This document shows, piece after piece, positions 28,227 through 37,682 of a stretch of 64,000 nucleotides of DNA. Numbering within the stretch: the first letter of the stretch is position 1; each line of letters begins with the position of its first letter. Both the position numbers and the translations under genes were made by a program. The stretch covers positions 62,001-126,000 of the forward strand of contig NZ_JARQWV010000017.1 in NCBI RefSeq assembly GCF_029543245.1. The letters run 5' to 3'. The stretch comes from Caulobacter endophyticus. Lineage in GTDB: Bacteria > Pseudomonadota > Alphaproteobacteria > Caulobacterales > Caulobacteraceae. The notes beneath the pieces were generated by a model. It saw only the letters and a program-made list of their open reading frames with translations. It was not told the origin of the DNA and made no database searches.

Positions 28227-28738
28227 GCCCCGCGCCCCACCGAGGCGTAGGTGAAGCCGTGGCGGACCATTTCATGCGGCTTGTAGACGTTGCGCAGGTC
28301 GACGACGACCGGGGCGGCCAGAAGGGTCTTGAGGCGTTCCAGGTCGAGGGCGCGGAACTGGTCCCACTCGGTGAGGATCAGCAGCACGTCGGCCTGGTCG
28401 GCGGCCTCGTAGGGGCCGGCGACGAACTCCACGCCCGGCAGCAGGCCCTCGGCCTCATGACGGCCTTCGGGGTCGAAGGCCCGCACCTTGGCGCCCTTGG
28501 CCTGCAGGGCCGGCAGGATGTCGAGGCTGGGGGCGTCGCGCATGTCGTCGGTGTTGGGCTTGAAGGTCACGCCCAGCACGCCGACGGTCTTGCCGGCGAG
28601 GTCTTCGGTCCCGAGCACGGCGGCGACCTTGTCGGCCATGGCCTTCTTGCGGGCGCTGTTGACCTCGACCGTGGTCTCGATCAGCCGGGTCGGCGCGCCG
28701 TAGTCGGCGGCGGTCTTGACGAGGTTGCAGATCTTCAT
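28223..28738 (-). pseudogene. UDP-glucose 6-dehydrogenase, C-terminal remnant
   Basis: 171 residues, against about 430 for a complete enzyme. What remains is the dimerisation and C-terminal UDP-binding part: LVKTAADYGAPTRLIETTVE, GKTVGVLGVTFKPNTDDMRD, LLILTEWDQFRALD and VVDLRNVYKP. The N-terminal NAD domain and the catalytic Cys of the GGSCFPKD motif, which would sit just before LVKTAADY, are missing. Upstream (28739-28900) is AT-rich non-coding sequence, so this is a true deletion or rearrangement in the window rather than a frameshift. It could still be translated from MKICN and couples the epimerase gene by ATGA. Confidence 0.85.
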
Positions 28739-28995
28739 GACGGGCTCGCGAAGTTCGTGAGCTCATCATCGGCATTTCCATTGAATTCGAGGTCAAAATG
28801 CTTGGTGTTTTAACCTCTAATCAATCTGGTTTATTTACTGTTATTATTGATTGGAAGTGAATTTTCACGGTTAAATCGTCGTCGAGAATCTCGGTTTATT
28901 TATCGTAAATCTGCGATGCGATGGTTGAAGCAGCCTTGCGCGTAAGGCATTTTGACTCTCGACCCTTCCGCTCCTCCTCCATCGTCTTCAGGTCC
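28739..28995. promoter_or_regulatory. AT-rich divergent intergenic region
   Basis: 257 bp between the ugd remnant (minus) and the phosphatase (plus). It is clearly AT-rich at 28790-28915, with runs such as GGTTTATTTACTGTTATTATT and GTTTATTTATCG, unlike the high-GC neighbours. It probably drives both sides. An imperfect inverted repeat CTCGCGAA-G-TTCGTGAG lies at 28745-28761 next to the ugd break. No further gene is seen. Confidence 0.5.
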
Positions 28996-29793
28996 ATGGT
29001 CTTCGGCTTCCTGCGTCCCAAGTCCCGATCCAAGTCGCAAACGGCGTCCACCGACGGCCGAGTGGTTTACGGCGTGGGCGATATTCACGGCCGTCTGGAC
29101 CTGCTGGACCAGTTGCTCGATGTGGTGGCGGCCGATTTCGCCGCGCTGGGGCGGCAGGATCGGCCGGTGATCGTGTTCGTCGGCGACTATGTCGACCGCG
29201 GGCCGGACTCGGCCGGGGTGATCGAGCGCATCGCCGCGCTGAAGGCCGCCTCGGGCGGCGCGTCCGGCTTCGAGGTGCGGGCCCTGATGGGCAACCACGA
29301 ACAGACCCTGCTGCAATTTCTCGACAGCCCCGAGGGCGGGCCGGTCTGGGTGGAGTTCGGCGGCGGCGAGACCCTGGCCTCCTATGGGGTGGCGCGGCCG
29401 GTGGGGCGTGATCCCGAGCCCTGGCGCGCGGCCCAGGAGCAGTTCCAGCGCAATCTGCCGCTCAAGCACCTGGAGTTCCTGCGCCAGCTCGAGCTGACCG
29501 CCGTCTACGGCGACTATCTGTTCGTGCACGCCGGGGTGCGGCCGGGCCGGGGCCTGGCCGAACAGGACCCGCAGGACCTGCTGTGGATCCGGGGCGATTT
29601 CCTGCACCAGCCGCACGGCCTGGACATGGTTGTGGTGCACGGCCACACCCCCGACGAGGAGCCGTTCCTGGGCCGTGACCGGATCAATGTCGACACCGGG
29701 GCCTATGCGACGGGCGTCCTGACCGCCGTCCGCGTGGGGCAGGATGCACCGACAATGCTGCAAGCGCGAAAACGACGCCCCGTCCCGGTGTGA
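28996..29793 (+). CDS. PPP-type metallophosphoesterase (serine/threonine phosphatase-like)
   Basis: 265 residues from the ATG at 28996 (MVFGFLRPK); an upstream start at 28921 lacks a ribosome site. Phosphoprotein-phosphatase motifs are complete: GVGDIHGRLDLLDQLL, VFVGDYVDRGPDSAGVI, LMGNHEQTLLQFL and YLFVHAGVRPG, with the last metal His in VVVHGHTPDEEP. This is the ApaH/PrpE-like bacterial PPP group, which hydrolyses phosphoproteins or dinucleotide polyphosphates. It lies directly before a polysaccharide export gene, suggesting a possible link with envelope polymer control. Confidence 0.9.
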   Translation: MVFGFLRPKSRSKSQTASTDGRVVYGVGDIHGRLDLLDQLLDVVAADFAALGRQDRPVIVFVGDYVDRGPDSAGVIERIAALKAASGGASGFEVRALMGNHEQTLLQFLDSPEGGPVWVEFGGGETLASYGVARPVGRDPEPWRAAQEQFQRNLPLKHLEFLRQLELTAVYGDYLFVHAGVRPGRGLAEQDPQDLLWIRGDFLHQPHGLDMVVVHGHTPDEEPFLGRDRINVDTGAYATGVLTAVRVGQDAPTMLQARKRRPVPV

Positions 29794-29861
29794 AGCTTGT
29801 GGCCCCCGAGTCTCCATGCGATGAGATCGGGGGAGGGATGCAGCCGAGAGACGTGACGAGA

Positions 29862-30494
29862 ATGATTACCGTTCGACGCTTTATTCGGGCGGCTTCGCTC
29901 TGCCTGGCCCTTACCGCGGCCGCGCCGATCGCCAATGCTCAGGACGCCGTCCCGCCGCCGCCCGCCGCCGCTGCTGCGGCGCCGCAAACCGCGCCTGTCG
30001 CCCCGTCCATGGCCGCGCCCGCCGGGGCCGTCGATCCCGACTATCAGCTGGGTTCGGGCGACAAGGTTCGCGTCACCGTCTTCGGCGAGCCCACCCTGTC
30101 GGGCGAGTTCTACGTCACCGGCTCGGGCCTGGTCTCGCTGCCGCTGCTGGGCGAGATCAAGGCCGCCGGCCTCAGCGTCCGCCAGTTCCAGGAGGCCGTG
30201 GAGACCGCCCTGCGTAACGGCTATCTCAAGCAGCCGCGCGTCAGCGCCGAGGTTCTGAATTTCCGCCCGTTCTACATCCTGGGCGAGGTCAGCAAGCCGG
30301 GCACCTATCCCTATACCTCGGGCCTGACCGTCCAGAACGCCGTGGCCACCGCCGGCGGCTACACCTACCGGGCCGACAAGAACAAGGTCTACATCAAGCG
30401 TCTCGGCGAAGAGAAAGAGACCAAGATGGAGCTGACGCCCTCGACCCAGGTCGCGCCCGGCGACACGGTCCGTATCGGCGAGCGTTTCTTTTAA
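29862..30494 (+). CDS. Polysaccharide export (Wza-like) protein
   Basis: 210 residues from the ATG at 29862; an in-frame ATG at 29838 is an alternative. A signal peptide (IRAASLCLALTAAAPIANAQ) is followed by a Pro/Ala-rich spacer. Then comes the Poly_export domain (DYQLGSGDKVRVTVFGEPTL, LVSLPLLGEIKAAGL) and one SLBB domain (FYILGEVSKPGTYPYTSGLT). There is no lipobox Cys. Such proteins form the periplasmic or outer-membrane channel part for exopolysaccharide. The gene follows the phosphatase gene by 68 bases. Confidence 0.9.
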   Translation: MITVRRFIRAASLCLALTAAAPIANAQDAVPPPPAAAAAAPQTAPVAPSMAAPAGAVDPDYQLGSGDKVRVTVFGEPTLSGEFYVTGSGLVSLPLLGEIKAAGLSVRQFQEAVETALRNGYLKQPRVSAEVLNFRPFYILGEVSKPGTYPYTSGLTVQNAVATAGGYTYRADKNKVYIKRLGEEKETKMELTPSTQVAPGDTVRIGERFF

Positions 30495-30662
30495 GAGCCC
30501 AAAAGCAGGCGGGAGATCTTTCGCGGCCTGCTGCCGGTTAAGAAGCGATTCACCGTGTGGCGCGGCGTTAGGCCGCGCCTGAAACTACCTGACCGCGTAT
30601 TGGAAACCATTTTTTTGTATCTTTCCGCACAGAGTGGGTAGGACCACTCTGGGGGAACGCCT

Positions 30663-33074
30663 TTGCTGAAGGTTCTGACCTGCCTGACGGGGCAGCACGA
30701 CTTCAGGCTCGTGCTCGTCGCGGGCCTTGTCTGCTTCGCCGCCTGCTTCACGGCCTTTCGGCTCTTTTCACGCCTGCGCGGCGCGCGCGGCCTGGTGCGC
30801 GGCGCGTGGCTGCTGCTCACCGGCCTCGTCGCCGGCTCCGGCGTCTGGGCCACCCACTTCATCGCCATGGTCGCCTACGACCCGGGCCTGAAGACCGGCT
30901 ACAGCCCGGCCGGCACCCTGCTGTCGCTGATGATCGCGGTGCTGTTCATGGCCGCCGGCTTCGCCGTGGCCTCGGCCGAGCGCACCCGCACCAACGACTG
31001 CGCCGGCGGCCTGCTGCTGGGCCTGGGCATCGGGGCGATGCACTTCACCGGCATGTCGGCCTTCGTCACCCAAGGCTATGTCGTCTGGGAACAGGCCACC
31101 GTCGCCGCCTCGGTCGTCATCGGCGTGGTCTTCTCGGCCGCCGCCCTGGTGATCGCCGGCCGCGCCCGTTCGCTGGCCAAGCAGCTGATCGGCGGCACGG
31201 CGCTGACGCTCGGCGTCTGCGGCCTGCACTTCACCGGCATGGGCGCGGTCACCATCGTTCCCGACGTCAACGTCGTGGTCCCCGAGCAGCTGCTTTCCGG
31301 CGCCATGCTGACCCTGGCGGTGACCGCCATCACCGGCCTGATCATCCTGGGCGGCCTGGGCGCGGTGACCATCGAGTCGTCGACCAGCCGCTCGGCGCTG
31401 GACCGCATCCGCCGCCTGGCCAACGCCGCCTATGAAGGCATCGTCGTGGTCCAGGACGGCCGCATCAACGACGCCAACGCCGCCTTCGCCGAACTCGCCG
31501 GCGCCCCCCTGGGCGAGCTGGTCGGCAAGCCGCTCTACAACGCCATGCTGACCTTCGACGGCAAGGAAGCAGCCCGAGAGGGCGTGCGCCGCGAGGGCCT
31601 GCTTCAGCCGGTCGCCGGCGGCCGCGCCATTCCGGTCGAGGTGTTCTCGCGCCTGATGGACGACGGCGCCCGCACCGAGACCTCGGGCCTGACCGTGCTG
31701 GCCATCCGCGACCTGCGCGAGCGCCGCTCGGCCGAGGAGAAGATCCGCTACCTGGCCGAACACGACGGCCTCACCGGCCTGCCCAACCGCAACTCGCTGC
31801 AAGCGCGCCTTGCCGCGGCCCTGGAGCGCGTCGAGGCCTCGGGCGAGAGCCTATCGCTGGTCTGCATCGATCTGGACCACTTCAAGGAAGCCAACGACCT
31901 GCACGGCCACCTGGCCGGCGACGCCCTGCTGGTCGAGGCCGCCCGCCGCCTGCAGGACTCGGTCACCGCCCCGTCCTTCGCCGCGCGCCTGGGCGGCGAC
32001 GAGTTCATCCTGGTGCAGATCGCCGCCGGCGATCAGCCCGCCGCCGCCGCCGAACTGGCCGGCCGGGTGCTCGAGCAGCTGTCGGTTCCGGCCGTCTACG
32101 AAGGCCAGGACCTGGCCATGGGCGCCAGCCTGGGGGTCTCGTTGTTCCCCGATGACGGCCGCACCGCCGAGGCGCTGCTGGCCAATGCCGACATGGCCCT
32201 CTACCGCGCCAAGGAAAGCGGCCGCGGCGTCTATCGCTTCTTCAAGCGCGAGATGGACGAGACCATCCGTGAACGTCGCACCCTGGCCCGCGAGCTGCGC
32301 CAAGCCATCACCGACGAGGAGCTGGTGGTGTTCTACCAGCCGCTGGCCCGCGCCGCCGACGGCGAGGTCTGCGGCTTCGAGGCCCTGGTGCGCTGGAAGC
32401 ATCCGGTGCGCGGCATGGTCCCGCCGCTGGAGTTCATTCCGGTGGCCGAGGAAAACGGCCTGATCACCCAGCTGGGCGAGTGGGTCCTGCGTCGCGCCTG
32501 CGCCGACGCCGCCAGCTGGGACCGCCCGCTGCGCATCGCCGTCAACCTGTCGCCGCTGCAGCTGAACCAGCCCAACCTGCCGACCCTCGTGCACGAGGTG
32601 TTGATCGCCACCGGCCTGTCGCCCTCGCGCCTGGAGCTGGAGATCACCGAAAGCGCTCTCTTCAAGGACTATCAGCGCGCGCTCGACAACCTGCGCCGCC
32701 TGAAGGCCCTGGGCGTTCGCATCGCCATGGACGATTTCGGCACCGGCTTCTCGTCGCTGTCGACGCTCCAGTCCTTCCCGTTCGACAAGATCAAGATCGA
32801 CAAGAGCTTCGTCGAGAACATCCACCGTCACGACCGCGCCACCGTCATCGTGCGCGCCGTGCTGGGCCTGGGCCGCAGCCTGGAGATCCCGGTGGTGGCC
32901 GAGGGCGTCGAGACCCAGGAGCAGATCGACTTCCTGCGCGGCGAGTCCTGCGCCGAGCTGCAAGGCTACGCCATCGGCCGTCCGGGTCCGATCGACAGCC
33001 TGTCGGCCTGGACCCTGGCTCGCGAGGCCGCCGCCGCCGCGAACAGCGAAACCAAGACTCGCGGCGCGGCCTGA
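30663..33074 (+). CDS. MHYT-PAS-GGDEF-EAL cyclic-di-GMP protein
   Basis: 803 residues from a TTG start at 30663, with GGGGGAA just upstream. An N-terminal seven-helix MHYT sensor (about 1-240) has three repeats, ATHFIAM, AMHFTGM and GLHFTGM, proposed to bind metal or sense O2, CO or NO. A PAS segment lies at about 250-350. The GGDEF domain (about 365-525) has an intact LGGDEF but no RXXD inhibitory site. The EAL domain (about 540-790) has FEALVRW, LEITES, MDDFGTGFSS and VVAEGVET, all catalytic residues. Both synthesis and hydrolysis are thus possible. A Caulobacter crescentus composite protein, CC0091, is reported as a phosphodiesterase; this may be its counterpart. Confidence 0.93.
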   Translation: MLKVLTCLTGQHDFRLVLVAGLVCFAACFTAFRLFSRLRGARGLVRGAWLLLTGLVAGSGVWATHFIAMVAYDPGLKTGYSPAGTLLSLMIAVLFMAAGFAVASAERTRTNDCAGGLLLGLGIGAMHFTGMSAFVTQGYVVWEQATVAASVVIGVVFSAAALVIAGRARSLAKQLIGGTALTLGVCGLHFTGMGAVTIVPDVNVVVPEQLLSGAMLTLAVTAITGLIILGGLGAVTIESSTSRSALDRIRRLANAAYEGIVVVQDGRINDANAAFAELAGAPLGELVGKPLYNAMLTFDGKEAAREGVRREGLLQPVAGGRAIPVEVFSRLMDDGARTETSGLTVLAIRDLRERRSAEEKIRYLAEHDGLTGLPNRNSLQARLAAALERVEASGESLSLVCIDLDHFKEANDLHGHLAGDALLVEAARRLQDSVTAPSFAARLGGDEFILVQIAAGDQPAAAAELAGRVLEQLSVPAVYEGQDLAMGASLGVSLFPDDGRTAEALLANADMALYRAKESGRGVYRFFKREMDETIRERRTLARELRQAITDEELVVFYQPLARAADGEVCGFEALVRWKHPVRGMVPPLEFIPVAEENGLITQLGEWVLRRACADAASWDRPLRIAVNLSPLQLNQPNLPTLVHEVLIATGLSPSRLELEITESALFKDYQRALDNLRRLKALGVRIAMDDFGTGFSSLSTLQSFPFDKIKIDKSFVENIHRHDRATVIVRAVLGLGRSLEIPVVAEGVETQEQIDFLRGESCAELQGYAIGRPGPIDSLSAWTLAREAAAAANSETKTRGAA

Positions 33075-33166
33075 GCGCGTCAACCTGCGCGGGAACCTCT
33101 ACCGTGCGTCGGCGTTAGCATCAGCGTCGCCGGCGGGGGTGCGCTCGGCGGCGCGGGGCTAGCGTA

Positions 33167-35509
33167 ATGGGCCAGTTTCTCAGTCGGGCGACGATCCGGT
33201 TCGCGTCGTCGGTCGACCGCCCGGTTCTTCGGTTCTGCCTGGCCGGCGCGGCCGTGGGGCTGGCGGCGGCCGCCCGCGTGGGCGCGGCCAGCCTGACCGA
33301 TCACCCCAGCAATTTCCCGCCCTTCTTCGTCGCGGTGATGCTGGCCGCGCTGGTCGGCGGCCTGTGGGCGGGGCTGGCCTCGGTGCTGGTCAGCGCCCTG
33401 CTGGTCCGTCTGCTGTGGATGAGCGGCCCGCTCGACACCGCCCAGGCCGCTCAACTGGCCACCTTCGGCTTGAGCAGCGGCCTGATCGTGCTGTTCGTCG
33501 CCGCCCTGCGGCTGGCCGTACGCAGCGGCCTGGCCGCCGAGGAGCGTTTCCGTATCGCCCAGGACGCCTCGCTCGACGCCTTCGTGATCCTCGAGCCCGT
33601 GCGGCGGGCCGGACGGATCGACGACTTCCGCTGGACCTACGCCAACCCCGCCGCCCAGGCCCTGCGGCCGCGCGGCGTCTCCAGCCTGATCGGCCGTCGG
33701 GTGCGCGACGTCTTCCGCGACGAGACCGGCCAGCAGATGATCGAGCGCCTGACCCGCCTGCTGGACGAGGGCGGTCCCGACGACCTGGAGGTGCGCCGGG
33801 TGATCGACGGCGAGGAGCACTGGGTGCGCTCCAGCGGCGTGCGCATCACCGAGGGCCTGGCGGTGACCTTTCGCGACGTGACCCGCGAGCGCCGCGCCCA
33901 GGCCGCCCTGCGCACCAGCGAGGAGCAGTTTCGGGGCGTGGCCAACGCCGCCCCGGTGATGATCTGGATCTCGGGCGTCGACGGGGCCTGCATCTGGTTC
34001 AACGACGCCTGGCTGAAGTTCACCGGCCGCGGCATGGACGAGGAACTGGGGCGCGGCTGGGCGGCCGGCGTGCATCCCGACGACCTCGACGCCGCCGAGG
34101 CCGAGGCGGCCGCGGCGATCGCGGCCCGCCGGCCGTTCCGGGCCGCCTTCCGCCTGCGCCGCGCCGACGGCGCCTGGCGCTGGATCAGCAGCGCCGGCGC
34201 CCCGCGCCACGACGCCTACGGCCAGTTCCAGGGCTATATCGGCAGCTGTTTCGACAATACCGAGGTCGTGGAGACCACGCTGGAGCTGGAGGCCCGCGTG
34301 GCCGAGCGCACCGCCGCCCTGGAGGCCAGCATCGCCGAGCGCGCCAAGACCGAGGCGGCGCTCGCCCAATCCCAGCGGCTGGAAACCGTCGGCCGCCTGA
34401 CCGGCGGGGTGGCCCACGACTTCAACAACCTGCTGACGGTGATGGTCGGCGGGCTCGACATGATCCTCAAGCGCCCGGACGACGTGGCTCGCGTGCGGCG
34501 CCTGGGCGAGGCGGCCCTGGCCGCCGGCCAGCGCGGCGAGCGCCTGACCCGCCAGCTGCTGGCCTTCTCGCGCAGCCAGGAACTCAAGCTCGAGGTCGTC
34601 GACATCGCCGGCCTGATCCTCCAGGTCGAGCCCCTGGTCCGCCGCGCGGTCGGCGACGCCAAGAGCCTGGTGGTCCGCGCGGACCCCGAGGCCGGCTCCA
34701 GCCGCGTCGACGCCGCCCAGTTCGAGGCGGCCCTGCTCAATCTGGTCGTCAACGCCGTCGACGCCACGCCCGAGGACGGGACGATCACCGTCGCGGTCTC
34801 GTCCGAGCGGCTGGAGGACGGCCAGGCGGGCGAGGCCCCGGCCGGCGACTATGTCCGCGTGGCGGTGTCCGACACCGGCCACGGCATGCCGCCCGAGGTG
34901 CTGGGCCGGGTGTTCGAACCGTTCTTCACCACCAAGGAGGTGGGCAAGGGCACGGGCCTTGGCCTGGCCCAGGTCTACGGCTTCGTGCGCCAGTGCGGCG
35001 GGGCGGTGACCATCGACAGCCAGGAGGGCAGGGGAACGACGGTGTCGCTGCACCTGCCCGTCGCCGCCTCCGACGGCGTTGTCGCACCCCGCGCCGAGGA
35101 CGCCCCGGTCGCCGATCTGACCGGGGTGCGGGTGCTGCTGGTCGAGGACGACGCCAGCGTCAGGGCCATCACCGAGGGCGCGCTGACCGAACTGGGCTGC
35201 ATCGTCGTCACCGCCGAGCATGGCCGCGCGGCCCTGGCCCGGCTGGAGGCCGAGCCCGATTTCGACGTCCTGCTGTCGGACCTGGTCATGCCCGGAGGCG
35301 TCAGCGGCGTGGAGCTGGGCCGCATCGTCGCCGAACGCGCGCCCCGCACGGCCGTCCTGCTGACCACGGGCTACGCCGGCGACCGCCTGGCCGCTGCGCT
35401 GGAGGACCTGCCCTGGCCGGTCCTGCGCAAGCCGTTCCGGATCGAGCAGCTGCACCGGGCGCTGGCCGAGGCGGTCGGGGGGCGGTCCAAGATGATCCCT
35501 CTCTCTTAG
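33167..35509 (+). CDS. Hybrid sensor histidine kinase / response regulator with PAS
   Basis: 780 residues. An N-terminal membrane region of about four helices (about 20-125) is followed by one degenerate and one clear PAS domain (about 245-365: [19 protein letters not shown]). The histidine phosphorylation box is [17 protein letters not shown] near residue 415, the ATPase has [20 protein letters not shown] and [11 protein letters not shown], and a C-terminal receiver (about 650-770) has the phosphoacceptor Asp in [11 protein letters not shown]. The HDFNNLL pattern marks the class that often drives general stress or light responses. The last five codons and stop lie within a REP-like repeat. 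Confidence 0.93.
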   Translation: MGQFLSRATIRFASSVDRPVLRFCLAGAAVGLAAAARVGAASLTDHPSNFPPFFVAVMLAALVGGLWAGLASVLVSALLVRLLWMSGPLDTAQAAQLATFGLSSGLIVLFVAALRLAVRSGLAAEERFRIAQDASLDAFVILEPVRRAGRIDDFRWTYANPAAQALRPRGVSSLIGRRVRDVFRDETGQQMIERLTRLLDEGGPDDLEVRRVIDGEEHWVRSSGVRITEGLAVTFRDVTRERRAQAALRTSEEQFRGVANAAPVMIWISGVDGACIWFNDAWLKFTGRGMDEELGRGWAAGVHPDDLDAAEAEAAAAIAARRPFRAAFRLRRADGAWRWISSAGAPRHDAYGQFQGYIGSCFDNTEVVETTLELEARVAERTAALEASIAERAKTEAALAQSQRLETVGRLTGGVAHDFNNLLTVMVGGLDMILKRPDDVARVRRLGEAALAAGQRGERLTRQLLAFSRSQELKLEVVDIAGLILQVEPLVRRAVGDAKSLVVRADPEAGSSRVDAAQFEAALLNLVVNAVDATPEDGTITVAVSSERLEDGQAGEAPAGDYVRVAVSDTGHGMPPEVLGRVFEPFFTTKEVGKGTGLGLAQVYGFVRQCGGAVTIDSQEGRGTTVSLHLPVAASDGVVAPRAEDAPVADLTGVRVLLVEDDASVRAITEGALTELGCIVVTAEHGRAALARLEAEPDFDVLLSDLVMPGGVSGVELGRIVAERAPRTAVLLTTGYAGDRLAAALEDLPWPVLRKPFRIEQLHRALAEAVGGRSKMIPLS

Positions 35510-36021
35510 AGAGAGGGAGGGGCCCGCCGCGCAGCGGTGGGAGGGTGAGTGGTTTCGCCCTCACAGGAAAATCCCAGTTCCTCTGATTGAGAACGCAGGA
35601 ACGCCATGCCCAGCTTGGGTCATGGACAGGACCGCCTACGCCCGCTGCCTTCGCCAGAAACAGACCCTGGCGGAAAAGACGCTTTGGGCCCTTGTCCGCA
35701 ACCGTCGGCTCTCAGGCTTCAAGTTCATGCGGCAGATTGCGATCGGCCGCTATTTCGCGGACTTCGTCTGCGAGGCGGGCAAGCTGATCGTGGAGCTCGA
35801 CGGCGCGGCTCACGACGGTCGTGAAGACTATGACGACCAGCGCACCGAAAACTTGGAGCAGCTTGGATACGTGGTGTTGAGGTTCCCCAACGAGCGGGTG
35901 CTGGCCGATCCCGGCGGGACCGCCGACGAGATCCTGGCTGCGCTTCGATCGGCCAGGCCGTAACCACTCACCCTCCCACCGCCTGCGGCGGCGGGCCCCT
36001 CCCTCTCTCTAAGAGAGAGGG
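35497..36021. repeat. REP-like inverted pair enclosing a DUF559 gene, locus A2
   Basis: Left unit 35497-35556 (CCCTCTCTCTTAGAGAGAGG, then GAGGGGCCC, GGGAGGGTGAGTGGTTTC) and right unit 35961-36021, its inverse (TAACCACTCACCCTCCC through CTCTCTAAGAGAGAGGG). About 400 bp separates them and holds one complete gene for a DUF559 nuclease, whose stop codon TAA is the first triplet of the right unit. The left unit also supplies the last codons and stop of the upstream kinase gene. It is the same family as 14023-14210 and 61714-61879. Confidence 0.88.
35622..35963 (+). CDS. DUF559 endonuclease-domain protein (Vsr-like fold)
   Basis: 113 residues. A small PD-(D/E)XK-fold nuclease: LRQKQTLAEKTLWALVRNRR, FMRQIAIGRYFADFVCE with the first acidic residue, then KLIVELDGAAHDG and YDDQRTENLEQLGYVVLRFPN. 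This resembles the Vsr mismatch nuclease core without its zinc cysteines. The biological role of DUF559 is not known. The gene sits between two facing REP-like units, so it looks like cargo of that repeat pair. No ribosome site is strong; the ATG at 35622 gives the canonical length. Confidence 0.88.
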   Translation: MDRTAYARCLRQKQTLAEKTLWALVRNRRLSGFKFMRQIAIGRYFADFVCEAGKLIVELDGAAHDGREDYDDQRTENLEQLGYVVLRFPNERVLADPGGTADEILAALRSARP

Positions 36022-36031
36022 ATTCCGGACG

Positions 36032-37573
36032 TCACCGCCTCCGGCTCAATCCCCCCAGAAGCCCGCGCATGATCTCGCGGCCCGCCTGGCTGGCCACCGT
36101 CCGCAGCAGCGACTTGGCGAAGGTTTCGGCCATGCCCTGGCGGTTGGACGAAGCGCGCGGCCGGGAGGCGCGGGCGTCCTCGCGTTCTTCCCGGGCCCGT
36201 TCGCGCTCGCGCACCTTCTCTTCGGCCGCCCGCTGGCGCTCGGCCTCGGCGGCGGATGCGGCGGCCGCCGAGCCCTTCTGGGCCTGGGCGGCGCGGCCTT
36301 GCAGGGTCTCGTAGGCCGAGGCGCGGTCCTGGGCGGTGTCGTAGAGGCCGGCCACCGGGCTCTTGGCGATGGCGGCGGCGCGCTCTTCCGGCGTCAGCGG
36401 GCCCAGGCGCGAGGCCGGCGGGCGGATCAGGGTCTTCTGCACCACGCAGGGCGCGCCCTTGGCGTCGAGCACCGAGACCAGGGCCTCGCCCACGCCCAGG
36501 GCCTGGATGGTCTCGGCGGTGTCGAAGGCTGGATTGACCCGGAACGACTGCGCCGCGGCCCTCAGCCCCTTCTGGTCGGCGGGGGTGTAGGCGCGCAGGG
36601 CGTGCTGTACGCGCGCGCCCAGCTGGCCCAGCACCGCGTCAGGAATGTCGGCCGGGTTCTGGGTGACGAAATAGATGCCCACGCCCTTGGAGCGGATCAG
36701 GCGCACCACCTGCTCGATCTTCTCAAGCAGGGGCTTGGGCGCATCGTTGAACAGCAGGTGCGCCTCGTCGAAGAAGAACACCAGCTTGGGCTTTTCCGGA
36801 TCGCCCACCTCGGGCAGCTCTTCGAACAGCTCCGACAAGAGCCACAGCAGGAAGGTCGAATAGAGCTTGGGCGACTGGATCAGCCTGTCGGCCGCCAGCA
36901 CGTTGACATAGCCGCGCCCGGCCACGTCGGTGCGCATGATGTCGGCCAGGTTCAGGGCCGGCTCGCCGAAGAAGTGCTCGGCGCCCTGGGTTTGCAGGGT
37001 GAGCAGCTTGCGCTGGATCGCGCCCACCGTGGCGGCCGAGACGTTGCCGTACTGGGCGCCGATCTCGCCCGCGTTGTCGGCCACGTACTTCAGCGCCGCT
37101 TGAAGATCCTTCAGGTCGAGCAGCAGCAGGCCGTCCTGGTCGGCGACATGGAAGGCGATGGTCAGCACCCCTTCCTGCACGTCGTTGAGTTCCAGCAGGC
37201 GCGAGAGCAGCAGCGGCCCCATCTCCGAGATGGTCGTGCGGATCGGGTGGCCCTTCTCGCCGAACAGGTCCCAGAAGATGGTCGGCGGGGCGGCCGGGGT
37301 CAGGGTGATGTCCATCGACGCGGCGCGGGCCTGCATCTTCTCGTTCGGCGTGCCCAGGGCGGCGACGCCTGACAGGTCGCCCTTCACGTCGGCGGCGAAC
37401 ACCGGAACCCCCGCGTCGGCGAAGGCCTGGGCCATGACCTGCAACGTCACCGTCTTGCCGGTGCCGGTGGCGCCGGCCACCACGCCGTGGCGGTTTGAGC
37501 GGTCCAGCCGTTGGGTGACTGGTCCTTCGCCGAGCCCGATCAGGATCTCGCCTTCGCCGATCGCCAGGGTCAT
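36032..37573 (-). CDS. HerA-like ATPase, DUF853/YjgR family
   Basis: 513 residues, start at 37573 ([13 protein letters not shown]). An additive ring ATPase: Walker A GATGTGKT near residue 38, Walker [13 protein letters not shown] near 260, then [19 protein letters not shown] (sensor/arginine finger region). The C-terminal part has an Arg/Glu/Ala-rich coiled coil ([18 protein letters not shown]) and ends [17 protein letters not shown]. The family is related to HerA/FtsK but its function is unknown. It converges on the DUF559 locus at its 3' end. Confidence 0.9.
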   Translation of the reverse strand: MTLAIGEGEILIGLGEGPVTQRLDRSNRHGVVAGATGTGKTVTLQVMAQAFADAGVPVFAADVKGDLSGVAALGTPNEKMQARAASMDITLTPAAPPTIFWDLFGEKGHPIRTTISEMGPLLLSRLLELNDVQEGVLTIAFHVADQDGLLLLDLKDLQAALKYVADNAGEIGAQYGNVSAATVGAIQRKLLTLQTQGAEHFFGEPALNLADIMRTDVAGRGYVNVLAADRLIQSPKLYSTFLLWLLSELFEELPEVGDPEKPKLVFFFDEAHLLFNDAPKPLLEKIEQVVRLIRSKGVGIYFVTQNPADIPDAVLGQLGARVQHALRAYTPADQKGLRAAAQSFRVNPAFDTAETIQALGVGEALVSVLDAKGAPCVVQKTLIRPPASRLGPLTPEERAAAIAKSPVAGLYDTAQDRASAYETLQGRAAQAQKGSAAAASAAEAERQRAAEEKVRERERAREEREDARASRPRASSNRQGMAETFAKSLLRTVASQAGREIMRGLLGGLSRRR

Positions 37574-37682
37574 GCGCAACTTCCCTACATGATTGAGGCT
37601 TAAGCCTAGCTCTAAGCCTTGTCCTTCGCCAATCGGGCTGAACAATGGTCCCCAAGACTTACGCCAGCAGAGATTCCCGTCG

